Assembly (NCBI GenBank): GCA_032622095.1
Contig: CP136063.1
Span: 31,250,987-31,314,986, forward strand
Source of the DNA: Siphonodentalium dalli
Lineage: Eukaryota > Mollusca > Scaphopoda > Gadilida > Siphonodentaliidae
Direction: 5' to 3'
DNA length: 64,000 nucleotides
Every line of letters starts with the position of its first letter. The stretch's first letter is position 1. Under the pieces are notes generated by a model that was not told where the DNA came from, did no database searches, and saw nothing but the letters and a program-made list of their open reading frames with translations. The translations under genes and the position numbers were made by a program. Positions 24,910-38,610 of this stretch are shown here, one piece after another.

Positions 24910-25112
24910 TCATAACATCTGACAGAGGAATGGTCTGGCATTGGACCCATTGCCGTCTATCATATAGTAAGCCGATCCATTGTGTTTGATGACCAAGAAC
25001 TCTTGTTTGTCTGGCTCACCTGCGCTCAAGTCAGCGAAAGGCAACGACTGGCCGTGATGTGTGTACATGCTATCAATAGAGTTGGGTCTGTGGCCATCGA
25101 TGTAGAGACTTC
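24910..25112 (-). CDS. Last exon of a possible C-type-lectin-like domain protein
   Basis: On the minus strand a splice-acceptor-like CATTTCAG (25120-25113) is followed by an open frame of about 67 codons ending in TGA at 24912-24910. It reads SLYIDGHRPNS..., then SLPFADLSAGEPDKQEFLVI and AYYMIDG..., ending RPFLCQML. The GEP-D motif, the final Cys of the type PF-hC-Q and the spacing resemble the C-terminal half of C-type-lectin-like domains. Upstream exons are not found in the window. A LINE fragment begins about 100 bp upstream on the same strand, so the gene may be broken. The family call is from pattern only. An alternative is another secreted domain with a similar terminal Cys. Confidence 0.45.
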
Positions 25113-25210
25113 CTGAAATGCAGACATGACACCGTACAATCCACAGGTGTGTAAATGTCAGGTAATTTGAGTGGACTGAATCGTTGAATTTGATCTAAGA
25201 ATTGGGTATA

Positions 25211-26330
25211 TCAGTGCAGGTCACGCATACAATCCATTGAAATAACATGATTAAATATGAACGTTGCTTTTTTGCAATGTTGATAGACGAGGGATAATCG
25301 AAAATCAGTTACTCTATCGAAAGCCTGGTTACATTCAGTGAATGCGAAAAATAGTTTCTTGCCCTTTTGAATGTGTAGGTTTCTCAGTAGGTGTAACGCT
25401 AATATGTGATCAACGATAGAGAAACCCTTTCTAAACAAAGCACGGTTGATATTTATCATATTAGAGGCAGCTTTATTCATTCATTTATTCAAAATGTTTT
25501 AAATAGTTTTCCAAAGTAACTAGGAATGGATCTTAGCCTATAATTTTCTAGCAAAGTAGGGTCGCCTTTATTTTTATATAGCGGGATTACTCTTACCAAC
25601 TAGCCAGTCATCTGGAATAATGCCTGTATTGAATATCATATTAAAAGACAAGACAAAACGGTATACATGTATATAAGATAATATTAATAGTGATTTTAAT
25701 CTGCTCGTTGCGAATATCATCGGGACCAGCGGCCTTACTATTTGCTAACGAATAAACAACATGTTGTCAACATCCATTATTTTGATATATGTGATGGACT
25801 TATCTAAAGTATCAGTATCTTCTTTATCACATATTGGGCGAGTTTGTCAGTTTCGTGCTGGTTACATTATAAATGTGCATACATATCATATTACTATATT
25901 TATGTCGGGTTTGTTGGCTTTATATTCAGAATTTGCCAACACGCTCGCGAATTTGATTCACTTGCACGTTTAACCTTAACTGGGAGCTTTTTGTATAAGT
26001 TGCATTTGCTCTGCGTAATATATGCTTACATTTTTTTGCTATGCTTTCGAAGCTCTGATTTTGCGTCAAGGAACTTCTTGCGTGAGCAGATTTTGTGCGC
26101 TTCTTTGTGTTTTCTCGTGCAATTTTGCACTAGCTGGTAAACCATGGTTTATGACTTTTGCTTCTTTGAAGTACGTTAGTGGCTTTTAACCCAAAATCAG
26201 CCGTAGATGCATTGTTGAGAAGTTTAGATATTACTCGGCCTATATCAGTGGCTTTGGCTTGGGTAAAACCGCCTGGGAAGTATTCAGCTTTTTCGTTTAA
26301 CTCGTCGATCAATAGTAGTGCTACTTAAGC
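25211..26330 (-). mobile_element. LINE fragment (linker to RT palm), dead
   Basis: Minus strand, in order from 26312: STADFGLKATN...SHKPWFTS, then RKKFLDAKSELRKHSKK near 26050, KAAGPDDIRNEQIK near 25730, IIPDDWLVGK near 25600, and finally FRKGFSIVDHILALHLL with KKLFFAF...QAFDRV at 25430-25300. This is the standard order from post-endonuclease linker to RT motif A. Frames shift several times. The catalytic YADD region is missing because the fragment stops at about 25211. Confidence 0.8.
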
Positions 26331-26848
26331 GAATTACCACTGGTTGGACCATGGTACCAATGTTTGGTATGGTTAAATGGTTTGTGTATTATCACCTACA
26401 TTTTGACTTGGTTTAAACAGTATTTAATTTGAACTAATACAGAACATAATTACATACAATAAATACAAAACATATAAATTTTTTTAGTGTTCAAAAGAGG
26501 ATTGGGCAACAAGCTTGGGGGCTTTTGTTAAGTCCTATCCTCAGGAAATAAATGTTACCCCAATAGATACCATTGGGGTATAGCAGACGGGTTTGGTTCT
26601 GTGTGGTCCGAATAATAAAGTTTAGGTGAAGGGATATGAAAGAGAAAGGGAGTGCAGGCGGTGGTTGAAAATGGGTCGATGAACTTACTATTAACAGTAG
26701 GATAAGATGTATCACGGAGAAATAAGTGAGGATTGTATCGTTTTAAATTGATCACCATTTATTGTCACAAGCCAGTGAAAAGTCTTAATGCAAATAAATT
26801 TGAGCACGCTACGGCCCAATTGGAGGGAATTCCAAATCGGCGGAATAT
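26331..26848. other. No recognisable gene
   Basis: Short frames only. It lies between a LINE fragment and a MITE. Confidence 0.45.
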
Positions 26849-27403
26849 CAGGGGGGGGGGGGGTCGGAAAAAAAATTCAGGCACGTATGGCGTTTTTTCC
26901 CTTTCGATCATTTTTTGTACCCACCCACCCCCACTGCCAATTTCTTTTCCGTTTTCGGCAGTTTTTTCCGACCATTTTTTGACACCCACCCCTCCTTTTA
27001 ACACTAAAACAGAGATTTGCGGGGGGAAATTCACTGTAAACAGCTGTATATGAATTTCTGTGCATACTATTTATCATGGATGTTAACATGGACATGTAAA
27101 TAGGAATGAGTCATTTTGAGGTCATTCGGCCAAAAAAACATGGCTGCCAGCGGCCATCTTGGATTTCAAAATTTGCAACAAAATACAACACGATAACTGC
27201 CTGCAGTCAGTTTACAGTTATAATAACATTATTTCTCTCATTCAAAGTGGTTTTGAAGCCCAACTCAACTCATTGCCAAAACACTAAAAAACAAGCAGAA
27301 TTTTTTTTTTTAGTTGCGGAAAAAATTGCTTGTTGGTGGCTTTGACCACCCACCCACCCCGGCATACGTGCCGGAAATTTTTTTTCTCACCCCCCCCCCC
27401 CTG
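26849..27403. mobile_element. 555-bp hAT-like MITE
   Basis: The termini CAGGGGGG... and ...CCCCCCTG continue inward as inverted repeats of ~45 bp (GGAAAAAAAATTC.GGCACGTATG-like on both sides). GGAATAT flanks both ends (26842-26848 and 27404-27410), giving a 7-8-bp target duplication. CAGGGG ends with ~8-bp duplications are the hAT pattern. There is no transposase. The G and C runs at the tips are unusually long. Confidence 0.75.
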
Positions 27404-27611
27404 GGAATATCAGAATTATTCACATTCCATTAATGAGCTTTTTAGTTAATGTATTTAATAAGTGACGAAATGTGTATGTACCATAAATAATTATTCCAGT
27501 ATAGAGGGCGAGGTGGTAGGGCTAAAACACGCGCAGTGACTATAATTTAAGACATTACATATAGGTTATTAGTAACACGCGTGTTTCGGCTAAAACCACC
27601 GTACCCGTGGG
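27404..27611. other. No recognisable gene
   Basis: Short spacer between the MITE and the LINE fragment. Nothing identified. Confidence 0.4.
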
Positions 27612-27892
27612 TCAGAAACGACCAGTACAGACAATGAACTTCTGTACAACATCGAAAATTTTAATGTTCAAATCATCAGCGAGATCAGGAGACCCATACA
27701 GAAGTACATCAGGTGATATTATAATTGATGGCAGATCAGCTAACATTTCAGTTCTTGCTTGAGTATATAATGGACATTTCAAGAGAAAATGATATGCTGA
27801 TTCAATTTCAAAACCACCACAAGGACACATCGGGGACTCTTTAAGGTGATTTGTGACAGGGTCTTTGTTCAGGTTACTGCACCCCAATCTGA
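27612..27892 (-). mobile_element. LINE C-terminal fragment, left half of a target split by copy 3
   Basis: Minus strand: GCSNLNKDPVTNHLKESP, then C-x-C-GG, SAYHFLLKCPLYTQAR. This is the terminal zinc-knuckle domain of a LINE ORF2. The upstream part (ending YSRKAQVYHTRIR) lies at 33302 onward, on the other side of the transposon, and is in frame once one copy of TGA is removed. Confidence 0.85.
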
Positions 27893-28848
27893 TAGTCCAG
27901 ACGCCAGGATTTTTTTTTTAGATTCTGTTCAACCGGCCACCAAGAAAATTTCCGCCTATTGCCTGTTATGGGGAACTACATTGTGGTTGATGTAAGGGTG
28001 GATGTAATTTCTGAAAGTGTTGCAAATTTTTTTTATTCATGGTTTTTGATTGAATAAAGCTTAAAATAACCATAAACTGATATTTCAAACTACAGATGAC
28101 ACTTTATGTCATATTGGCATTATTTCCATTTAAAATGTTAGGAATAGAGATATTATTTCACATCGCCACACAAGATTTTGGAAAATAAATACTATTTTCG
28201 AAAAAAAATTATTTAAGTGCGTTTTTTGGGCAAATATTTGCTTTCGTTTCAATTTATTTCTGAAACTGATAGCACACAGCTTGTAATTTCGCTAGTTAAA
28301 TCCGAATGTTAAAGCGTAATAATTTTCTACGACAAACTGGGAAGTCAAATTGCCAGAAAAAAACTCTGGATAATGCCTTGAATGACTATTTTTTGTAAAA
28401 AATATAAACCTCCCCCCCCCCTAAAATTAGAAAATTGTCATTTTTGGCAGTTTTGATCATAAGACGCTTGTTATGTAATATCACAATGGAAATACATCAG
28501 TACCCGATCTTACCGTTGTCACAATGTCAACGGAGGGTCAAATTAGAACCGAGTTGTAGCTTTAAGCTAAACCTAGTGATTGCATATAAATATTCAAGAC
28601 GGCCTCCATCATTCAATAAGTGAAATCAGACCATACGGATGTGATCATATTATATTTAGTTGCAGGACATAAAGCTCAAGTTTGAACCACTTCTGAATAT
28701 CTAAAAGTTCATACAACAACTGAAAAAGTTAACTGCCATAGTTTTGTAAGGTGATATAATCCTGAGTTGTAAGAATTTACATTCACAACAAGCACTGAAA
28801 TGGCAATATAATCATTTTGTTTTTTGGGAAAAATTTAATTTTTCGCGA
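27893..28848. repeat. Left TIR of transposon copy 3
   Basis: Reverse-complement match to 32346-33301 over about 956 bp, including GGGCAAATATTTGCTTTCG, ACTGGGAAGTCAAATT, GACGCTTGTT and the AGTTGCAGGAC block. It holds no gene. The reading frame at 28435-28623 is a repeat by-product found in every copy. Confidence 0.85.
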
Positions 28849-28954
28849 CTAAGTAAAATAACATGTGCAAATAGTAATTGGTACGAAATAAAACTAGTTG
28901 GGTATGCTATAAACTGTTCTCATCGCTCACTTCTCCGTCACTCGTACAGTTATT

Positions 28955-31900
28955 GTCACACAGTTATTGATCGCAGCCACATGCATCGGTGCATTGAACA
29001 TCCTCTTTCCTACAACGGCAACGTCATGTACTGCAATCGGACTTGCACTTGCATATGGTGAGTTCGAGAACGACAGTCGGAGCTGGAGCGAGTGACATCA
29101 TTTCCGGAACAAGGTGCCCATTATAATTATTAAGTATCCAGCCATTTGGGTCGTGGTAATGGCAGCAACAACATTAGGAAAAGAGCATGAGTCCATATAT
29201 ACGTTCGATAGTTAACGCGTTTTGGGTGCGAATTGAATGAGTCCATGGTCGGTGGTAGTTTGTCCCTTCTCACGTTCTTCGTAGCGCAAGTCATCCAGGG
29301 ATGTCGAATCACGGTTGGAATAAACCAAAAAAACAAGAGACACAAATGTTTCCCTCATATGGTTCGGAATGCGAGTCGGGTCCTCCCCCGTCTGCGTAAA
29401 CGCCGGGATCAGTTCTGGGTGATCTTTCAATGTTCTGAACCATTTCAATTTCCTAATATAACTGAATACGTTTGTCGAATCGCATCCGCTCAATTCATGA
29501 ACTGCTGTAATAATCAGTGACATGTCCTTGCACACAACCTTTGCAAATCATGCACTGGGATATATCGAGGTCGTTTGCCATTACCAGTTAGGAAGAATAA
29601 CTCGTATACCCAGTAGTACACAAAACATTGGGCACATCGCCAGAACGTCTGAGTCACCACTCCAAACAATGAATATTTCAACTTGCAGTTCACTTGCTGC
29701 ATGCCCCATGTGTACGAACATTCTTGAGTCAAGTTTCTTCGCGGTCGGACTCAAGATACCCAGACCAACCGCAACCATCCTTTGATAAAAACATTACTTT
29801 CTTTGAATCTGGAAATCCACCCGCAAGAAACACTTGCTGGCCATGCGACAATAACAATGGTATCTTTAGGGACCAATTATTGGATAAGAAGTTGACCATG
29901 TTTATTTTGTGAAGTTCTGTTCGAGTCATGCATTCCATTCATTTCCAAAGTTTGCAACGCAACTGAGGATTTTGAATGGGGCGTGATATAGAACCGGTTT
30001 AGAGCTGCAGACTGGCAACACAAATCCCGATATTTACCACAGTCCATATTTATGGATTGTTTTATGGCCATAACATGCCAAACTTCAGAGAAAGGTTGGC
30101 ATGTGTCTTTCGGAAAAACGACAAATGCTATATGCAGTTTCTTCTCGAACATTAGTCTCGACTCCGCTACATTGACTATGGCCCCACAGGGCGTAGTTTA
30201 CATGTTTACACATGAAATCCAGAGGAATCATTTCTGCTGGTGTCCCAATTTCATGCAACACATTATCATGGTCAATTGGATGCGGCGGTTCAATGTGTTC
30301 TTCGTTGCAACTAAGCCAGTCTAAAACGACTTCCACCTCAACTGTCCAAATGTTTTGTTCATCAGCTTATGCAAACGAACTCCACGGTTATACGATTTTC
30401 CGCATACAATCCGGTTTAAAGTGGCGCCACCATGCACCCAGCTTCTATAACAATGTCTTCGAAGCCACTTCATAGCTCTGTACATCCCTACCATCGTCGT
30501 TATCAAATTCATCAGGGTTCCTCCATTCAATCATATGAGCCTTGCAGTATGTTGCTTCATCGTATGCTACATAAGACCAATTATGTCCTAGAGTCCTGAA
30601 CAAATTCTGAAATCGTTTCGTCGTTGTATATACTGTTTCAAAATCAGTCGCTGAACCAGGAACCATCGGACAACATCCAATGTTAGTCTTCGTCACGTTG
30701 ATTCGATTAGTGACACTAGCATGATATACACTCCAGCCAGGAACATATCCCGATTTACCTCTCTCAAAATGTACATCGAATAACTTAGTCGGTATTGTGT
30801 AAGAGAACATAGCTTTTGTCTCATGTATGCATGTTCTTTGGAACACACGTTGAACCAACGGATGCGCATTTTCCAGTTAGATGCACTGGGCCCGGTTGCT
30901 TCCCTCTAAGATTAGGACACACACGAATAGTATTATCAAATGAAATATGGGTTTCTGGTTGGCGTTCATCCTTCTTTGGAATCACACCGAAGCAAACCTA
31001 CTGAGATCAGCTGCCTGATATAACACCATATTCACCACGTCGTGGTTATATCCACCTATAGATGCTGTCACTGCCCCATATGTCATATTGGTTGGCACTG
31101 TCAATCCGTCTCTCTCAATTTGTTCAAAACATGTGTAGTACTGGACGATATCTGCAGTTCCTTGAGCATAGCCCTGGTGTTTGATGCGACATTGATGGCA
31201 TTCTGTATATTAAGGGATTTACTGATCGCGAGTTCAGGTTTAGTCCGTGATTTATCAATAAAACACACTTTGTCAGAGTAATTCAGTTCAATCTTTTCCT
31301 TCAGTTTCTGTGTAGTGTAGACCTTGCTACACTTCGGTTTGCTTATTTGTCGTAATATGTCCAGGAACTTTGATAGTAGATGACCCATATCATATGTGAC
31401 ACCTTTTTCAAAGTCCGGGAGAATACACCCATCAAATGTTCCAGTGCAACACCGTGTGGGGTAATCGTGTTACTGGAGGTGGTGGTCTCCAGCAGATATT
31501 TACTATGACACAACCTGTGATGTCTTGCCTCAAGTGCTATCAACTTCGAAAAGTCAAACCCAACACGCCGTTGCATCATGTCATCCTCCTTTTCCTTCGC
31601 ACATCGTTCGGTAGTTTCGCAAGATGTAAATGTACTGACCCGAACTAATGTCTTTACTCCCATGTGAGACAACTTTGAGCATATAAGACATCTAGTTTTG
31701 AAGTCGAAATATTCTCTTGTAATTTGTGGATTTGTCTGATCAACAGTCGCGGATGTGGGCTGTTTGACTAATCTGAGATCCGAAGAACTTGTGAAACTGG
31801 AGATTGGAGAAACAACTCTTATGTAAACGTATGTTGATATCTTTAAGGTCAATTCCATATTCTTCATACGATGATCGTCGAACACCCAGAGCAACTGAAA

Positions 31901-32075
31901 ACGATTCCAAACAAGAATCGGAAGCTTTTCGCAGATTCTCGTCTTTTAATTTCTGACATACTAAACACCGTTTGAAATTCAACGAAAGTTTACACTTTTT
32001 GGCAACGGGTATTAATTTGAGAGGACTCGTCTCCATTTCAATTGAATCACTGTAATCTCCAGTTAAATGCAGCAA
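28955..32075 (-). pseudogene. Transposase-like gene of copy 3: Cys-rich N-terminus, XPG-like core, Cys8 tail
   Basis: Start ATG at 32075-32073 (MLHLTGDYSDSIEMETSPLK), just inside the right TIR. Order of regions: a C-x2-C module (RCLVCQKLK) and GIDLKDINIRLHKSC (32000-31830); a second module, RCLICSKLSHMGVKTLV to LEARHHRLCHSKYL (31700-31500); KVYTTQKLKEKIELNYSDK near 31290; VPGWSVYHASVTNRINVTKT near 30720; SYNRGVRLHKLMNKTFGQLR near 30360; FPDSKKVMF near 29800; a DSRMFVH-like motif near 29720; WSGDSDVLAMCPMFCVLLGI near 29650; ELSGCDSTNVFS near 29490; TMDSFNSHPKRVNYRTYIWT near 29210; and a Cys8 tail near 29055-28975 (CKCKSDC..., RCRCRKEDVQC, ACGC). Breaks include a frameshift near 31800 (shared by three copies), one near 31440, many stops in 31000-30000, and a TGA inside Cys8. 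Acidic residues in DSR, GDSD and GCD fit an XPG/PIN nuclease fold. Confidence 0.75.
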
Positions 32076-32345
32076 ATTATTAAGGTTTGATACCAGGAAT
32101 TTTCCGGAAAATTACAAATCAGTTAGAAAACATTAATCAATCGAACGCTGATTTTAGCCCTAAAAATGCACTTCATTGAGTATTTTTCGAAATCAGTATA
32201 ACTATTAGAGCTTGTGTTGTAGCTACGACATATGGAATCTTTATTTTAACATAATGATGATTAGTAATGCCATAAAGCCATAACTTGTCATAGCTAGTTC
32301 GAGTTTTCGGTTTATGGATATTTTAAGCGGATAACGATGAATGAT

Positions 32346-33301
32346 GGCGAAAAATAACTTTTTCACACAACAAAATAATATTGCCAGTTAAGTGCTTGTT
32401 GTACATGTAAATTCCTATAACTCAGGATTATATTACTTTACGAAACTATGAAAGTTAACTTTTTTGAGTTGCTGTATGAACTTATAGACATACAAAAGTT
32501 GTTCAAACTTGGGTTTTAAGTCCTGCAACTAAATATAAATTGATCACATCCGTGTGGTCTGATTTCGCTTATTGGATGTAGAAGCCGTCTTTGATATTTA
32601 TATGTAATCCAAAGGTTTGGTTTAAAGCTACATATCGGTACTAACTTGACCCTCCGGTGACATTGTGAACACGGTAATATCGGGTACGGGTGTATTTCCA
32701 TTGTAATATTACAGAACAAGCGTCTTTTTAACGAAACTGCAAAAAATGACAATTTTTCTAATTTTAGGGGGGAGGGTTATATTTTTTACAAACAATAATC
32801 ATTAGAGGCACTATCTGAAGTTTGTATCAGGCAAATTTGACTTCCCAGTTTATTGTAGAAATTTATTCTGCTTTGACACAGGAATTCATTAGGGAGATCA
32901 CATGCTGTGTGCCATCAGTTTCGGAAATAAATTGAAACGAAAGCAAATATTTGCCCAAACAAAACCCTTAAATATTTTTTTTTCGAAAATAGTATTTATT
33001 TTCCAAAATCTTGTGTGGCGATGTGGAATAATATATCTATTACTAAGACTTTGAAGGAAAATAATGCCAAAATGACATAAACTGTCATCTGTAGTTTGAG
33101 TTTTCAGTTTATGGTAATTTTAGGCTTAATTCAATTAAAAACCATGAATAGAAAAAAATTGCAACACTTTCAGAAATTACATCCACCCTTGTATGGACCG
33201 CACTGTAGTCCCCCACAACAGGCAACACGTGGAAATTTTCTTGGTGACCGGTTGAACTAACTCCTAAAATAGAGCCCTTTTCAGACTTGGCGTCTGGACT
33301 A
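32346..33301. repeat. Right TIR of transposon copy 3
   Basis: Inverted partner of 27893-28848. The outer ~140 bp includes TCAGAAATTACATCCACCCT and GTTGAACTAACTCC. The gene start lies about 270 bp inside its inner edge, so the promoter may lie in or just inside this TIR (inference). Confidence 0.85.
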
Positions 33302-33870
33302 TGATTCTAGTATGATAAACTTGAGCTTTACGAGAATAACTATGGTAATAAAATTTAGCAATCTTTGAACGACCAGTGTTAATGTTTCGTTTAAAATCGG
33401 CTAACGTTTCTGAAGACCTTACCGAGTCATTTTGACTTGATCGGAGAGAAAAACAACATCTTCTTTGAGGGGACTTATAAATCTCCTGGAAAATTCCATT
33501 ATGGCAATCAATACAAACACGGAAAATCCAACACTTTCATTTCGACACAAAATTGCACGTGAGAATATAGTCAATTGTGTTTGCATTCCTACAAGTGAAT
33601 TACCTTCCAGTTTGTCAGTCCCAATTCGGCCATTCACGATGTATACATTATTATTCCTATACAATTGTATTAATTTTCTACCATTAGTGTTAACAACGAA
33701 GTCAGATGTGTTTCTATCAGGAATATGATCATATGAATCGATTTCACATTCATGAGGGATAATCTGGTCGATTGTACAGTGTGTGCAACCTCCATATTCA
33801 TATAAAGAGATAATCCATCTATAATCGCAGAGCTAGAAATTGGGCTATTATACAGCAGGTTGACCATATG
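33302..33870 (-). mobile_element. LINE remnant, right half of the target split by copy 3
   Basis: Minus strand: endonuclease-end pieces (NGRKLIQLYRNNNVYIVNGR near 33640, and C-R-N... ILSDCHNGIF-like near 33480). These join by internal deletion to a C-terminal piece (ETLADFKRNIN, KFYYHSYSRKAQVYHTRIR) that continues at 27892. The RT core has been lost. Confidence 0.75.
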
Positions 33871-33912
33871 TCAGTACAAGTTCGACCAAAACATACAGTC
33901 GAGTTACAAAAG

Positions 33913-34050
33913 AAATAAATACACTACACATCGGCGTGTATGGTATAATTTGACCACATAAACCGATTGTAGGACTCCGTTTCGCGTCGTCCTACAATCA
34001 GATTCTTTGTGGTCAAATTCTACTATACACGCCGATGCGCAGTTTATTTA
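33913..34050. repeat. ~138-bp near-perfect hairpin
   Basis: The left arm (CATCGGCGTGTATGGTATAAT, TGACCACATAAACCGATTGTAGGAC) is mirrored by the right arm (GTCCTACAATCAGATTCTTTGTGG, TACACGCCGATG). The loop is about 13 bp (TCCGTTTCGCGTC). It lies 500 bp upstream of the 18-finger ZNF gene. It could be a foldback MITE. Confidence 0.75.
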
Positions 34051-34545
34051 TTTTTCAAATATATTTATACATAATATTTGAATGAGTGGAAGAAATACTT
34101 TTACAACTGATACATGTACATTGTTTTATGCTGAAATAGGACTTGAAACTAGTTGTGGTAGCAGGAGTCTGGGTGACTCTGAATCCAGTAAATTGGCCAG
34201 CTTTCCATACTTGTCTAATATTATTAAATAATGGTGTGCGTGTATTTATCATTGCATTTGTTCTGTTCTGTATTGGTCACAGTTCTTATTTTGGCTGCTA
34301 TTACAAAAACCTATGAATTTGGACATGCATTTTTATCGTTTTTTAAATGGTTCTACTGAATGAAACCACATATCGAGACGCGTTCAACGTTGTTCTATAT
34401 TTCCTTTGTTCAACGTGGAAATCGATCAACTGATTCATGACTGTTCATTGTAACATTGTGTTAATTGAATTCGGTTCGTATTTATGACTGTCGCTTTATG
34501 AAATATACACCGATATATATATATATATATAGGACAATCTACACG
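34051..34545. other. Upstream region of the 18-finger ZNF gene
   Basis: No gene seen. It includes a (TA)n run ending TATAGGACAATCTACACG before the ATG, which matches the sequence before the ATG at 144. TTTATGACTGTCGCTT near 34481 also resembles 89-105 and 56414-56431, so part of a 5' exon or promoter is shared among these paralogues. The TATAG before GACAAT could be a splice acceptor (inference). Confidence 0.45.
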
Positions 34546-36401
<1,856 letters not shown>

Positions 36402-37289
36402 TTACCATTTGTTTTAACTTGAGCAGTTTAATTTTCTTTTTTTCGACGGACCAATAGTCCGTCATCGTTGATCGGCCAATCTCGGCAATCTCTGTAGTAG
36501 TGTGATCTGATTTGCTGATTTGAGTGTTATGCGTGATATGGCCTACCTTTCGAATCGGTGGGGGGGGGGGGTATACTATATAGTAATGGTTACCTCTGTA
36601 TGTCGGTTTACCTAAACCACCAAACCAAGCAAACTAAGGAAAGGCAAAAAGGTCGACCACATAGAGTATAATAGTAATAGGCATAAAATGGGGATTTGTT
36701 AACGCTTTATTTGACGATGACCATGCATAATCTCATCTAATTATATAGCCAACACCTATTAAACTACAACTTTTGAATAATTCGCTGTAATAATTCACAA
36801 ACTGCTAGTGAGATAATCATGTTTTCGGCCTCCGATAATGCCATATAGTAGATTCACCTTTCCTTCCGACGTCCAAAACAAAAAATTGCGATCTCCCAAT
36901 TGTTCCGTCTTAGTGGGTTGGCATTTTTCATTTGCCAGTTTATTTCCGCATTCGATTATTTTCGATTTTGAATTCATGGATGGTGTCAAGTCACTGGACG
37001 ATCACGGCGAAAAATGTTTTAAACTCCGTCAATTTGGCGTCCGGAATGATTTTATCGCTGCATAGTTGTAGGTGAGTGTGTTATTTATAGGAAACAAGCG
37101 ACATTATGGCCGGTATTTTGCGTTTAGTGCTTTTATTTGAGATATGTTTGTCAGGCAATTAATTTTTATAAATTAAAAGATACATTACTTTCTCCTTTTT
37201 AATTGTGATACCGATTTATAAACTCGATAAAAAGTTTATTTTTGGGACTTTTATGTCCAGTAACTGTGCTATACATTTCAGATACAATT
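36402..37289. other. No recognisable gene
   Basis: Contains a poly-G run near 36562 and a short palindrome (GACGGACCAATAGTCCGTC, 36446-36464). Reading frames at 36795-37065 show no family features. Confidence 0.5.
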
Positions 37290-37650
<361 letters not shown>

Positions 37651-37862
37651 ATTGTATTACAAAAGTAATGTTTCTGTATCAAATGAGCACTAGGTTTACA
37701 TGATATTATCTGACTAAAGCTAACAGAAAATCTCACGAAAGAGTTAAAATTATCGAACATAGTCCAGACGCCAAGTCTGAAAAGAGCTCTATATATATTT
37801 TAGGAGTTAGTTCAACCGGCGTGGTAGAACATATTCATGGTAGCCTATTTATCCCCCATTGT

Positions 37863-38458
37863 AATTCAATTGGGTATTTCTCACTAAAAACAAGCATTCT
37901 GATTGGCCGAGAGCGGATAACTTTAGTTTTCGATTCACCGACATCGGCCGCTTCAGCGTGCATCAAATCTGAATGTAGCACGGTCAAATTTCATCGGCGA
38001 AGAACGAGTAGCGAAACGAGCACATCCGCGCGTTGTTGTCTATATATATCGTTCATCGGCCGCTTAAGCTTGCATCAAATCTGAATGCGGCACGGTACAG
38101 TTCCATCGGCGCAGAACGGAGTAGCGAAAAGAGCCAACCCGCCCCACGGGAAATGGTTACGGAGCACTGTTCTGCGTAACGCAATGAACAAACCCAACGA
38201 TTTCTGCACGGTGACAACAGCAAAATGAAAGTCTCGATTCGTGTCATGAAACTGACTAAATGATACTTTTTATGCAGTGTTTTTGCAAATTTCATGATAG
38301 ATTGAATTACAATGGAGATAACCGTACCCTGTTTCGTTCTACATTCTGGGATTCGAGCATGAAAACAGTTTGTGAACTCGTCGACAAGCCGGCTCGTTCA
38401 CAAACTGTTTTCATGCTCGAATCCCAGAATGTACAACTCAACAGGGTATGTTTATCTC
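37863..38458. repeat. ~590-bp insertion with a direct repeat and a long hairpin
   Basis: Absent from the corresponding TIR at about 6925. It carries a ~78-bp direct repeat offset by 111 bp (37945-38021 and 38056-38132, GCATCAAATCTGAATG core). A palindrome with 37-bp perfect arms (38341-38377 and 38396-38432) extends imperfectly to about 38314-38459. TTTATCCCC/TTTATCTCC flank it, a possible 9-bp target duplication. Confidence 0.65.
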
Positions 38459-38610
38459 CTAAATGTATCTTTTTAGCGTCAGGGTGGATGTATGCTCCAA
38501 AAGTGTTGCAGTTTTGAGAAAAATCGACTTTTATCACATGCATGCTAAAAAAATGGGCCTAGTTATTGATGGTATGAGGGTTAGTAAAACATAACTTTTA
38601 TTGAAATAAC

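Larger units (their letters stand above)
27893..33301 (-). mobile_element. Complete TAGTCC-family (Academ-like) DNA transposon, copy 3, 5,409 bp
   Basis: The left terminus TAGTCCAGACGCCAGG starts at 27893. The right end, CTTGGCGTCTGGACTA, stops at 33301. The target duplication is TGA (27890-27892 and 33302-33304), and removing one copy restores a continuous LINE reading frame across the site. The TIRs are about 956 bp each (27893-28848 and 32346-33301) and are diverged by indels and substitutions. One long gene on the minus strand lies between them. Long TIRs, a 3-bp duplication and an XPG-like plus Cys8 protein match the Academ superfamily as I recall it. No helicase domain is seen in the ~3.1 kb of coding region. 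Confidence 0.85.

Noticed and set aside
28435..28623. 62-codon frame conserved in every TAGTCC-family TIR (also at 10609 and 13367)
   Set aside because: Its conservation is explained by the TIR itself. The right-TIR copy is diverged and the peptide has no features.
27893..33301. Assignment to PIF/Harbinger because of the 3-bp duplication
   Set aside because: Target TGA/TAT is not the typical TWA, and the gene has no Harbinger DDE or Myb-like features, but an XPG-like core with a Cys8 tail.
34465..34545. N-terminal extension of the 18-finger protein from a TTG at 34465
   Set aside because: It runs through a TA dinucleotide repeat. The ATG at 34546 has a conserved leader in a paralogue.
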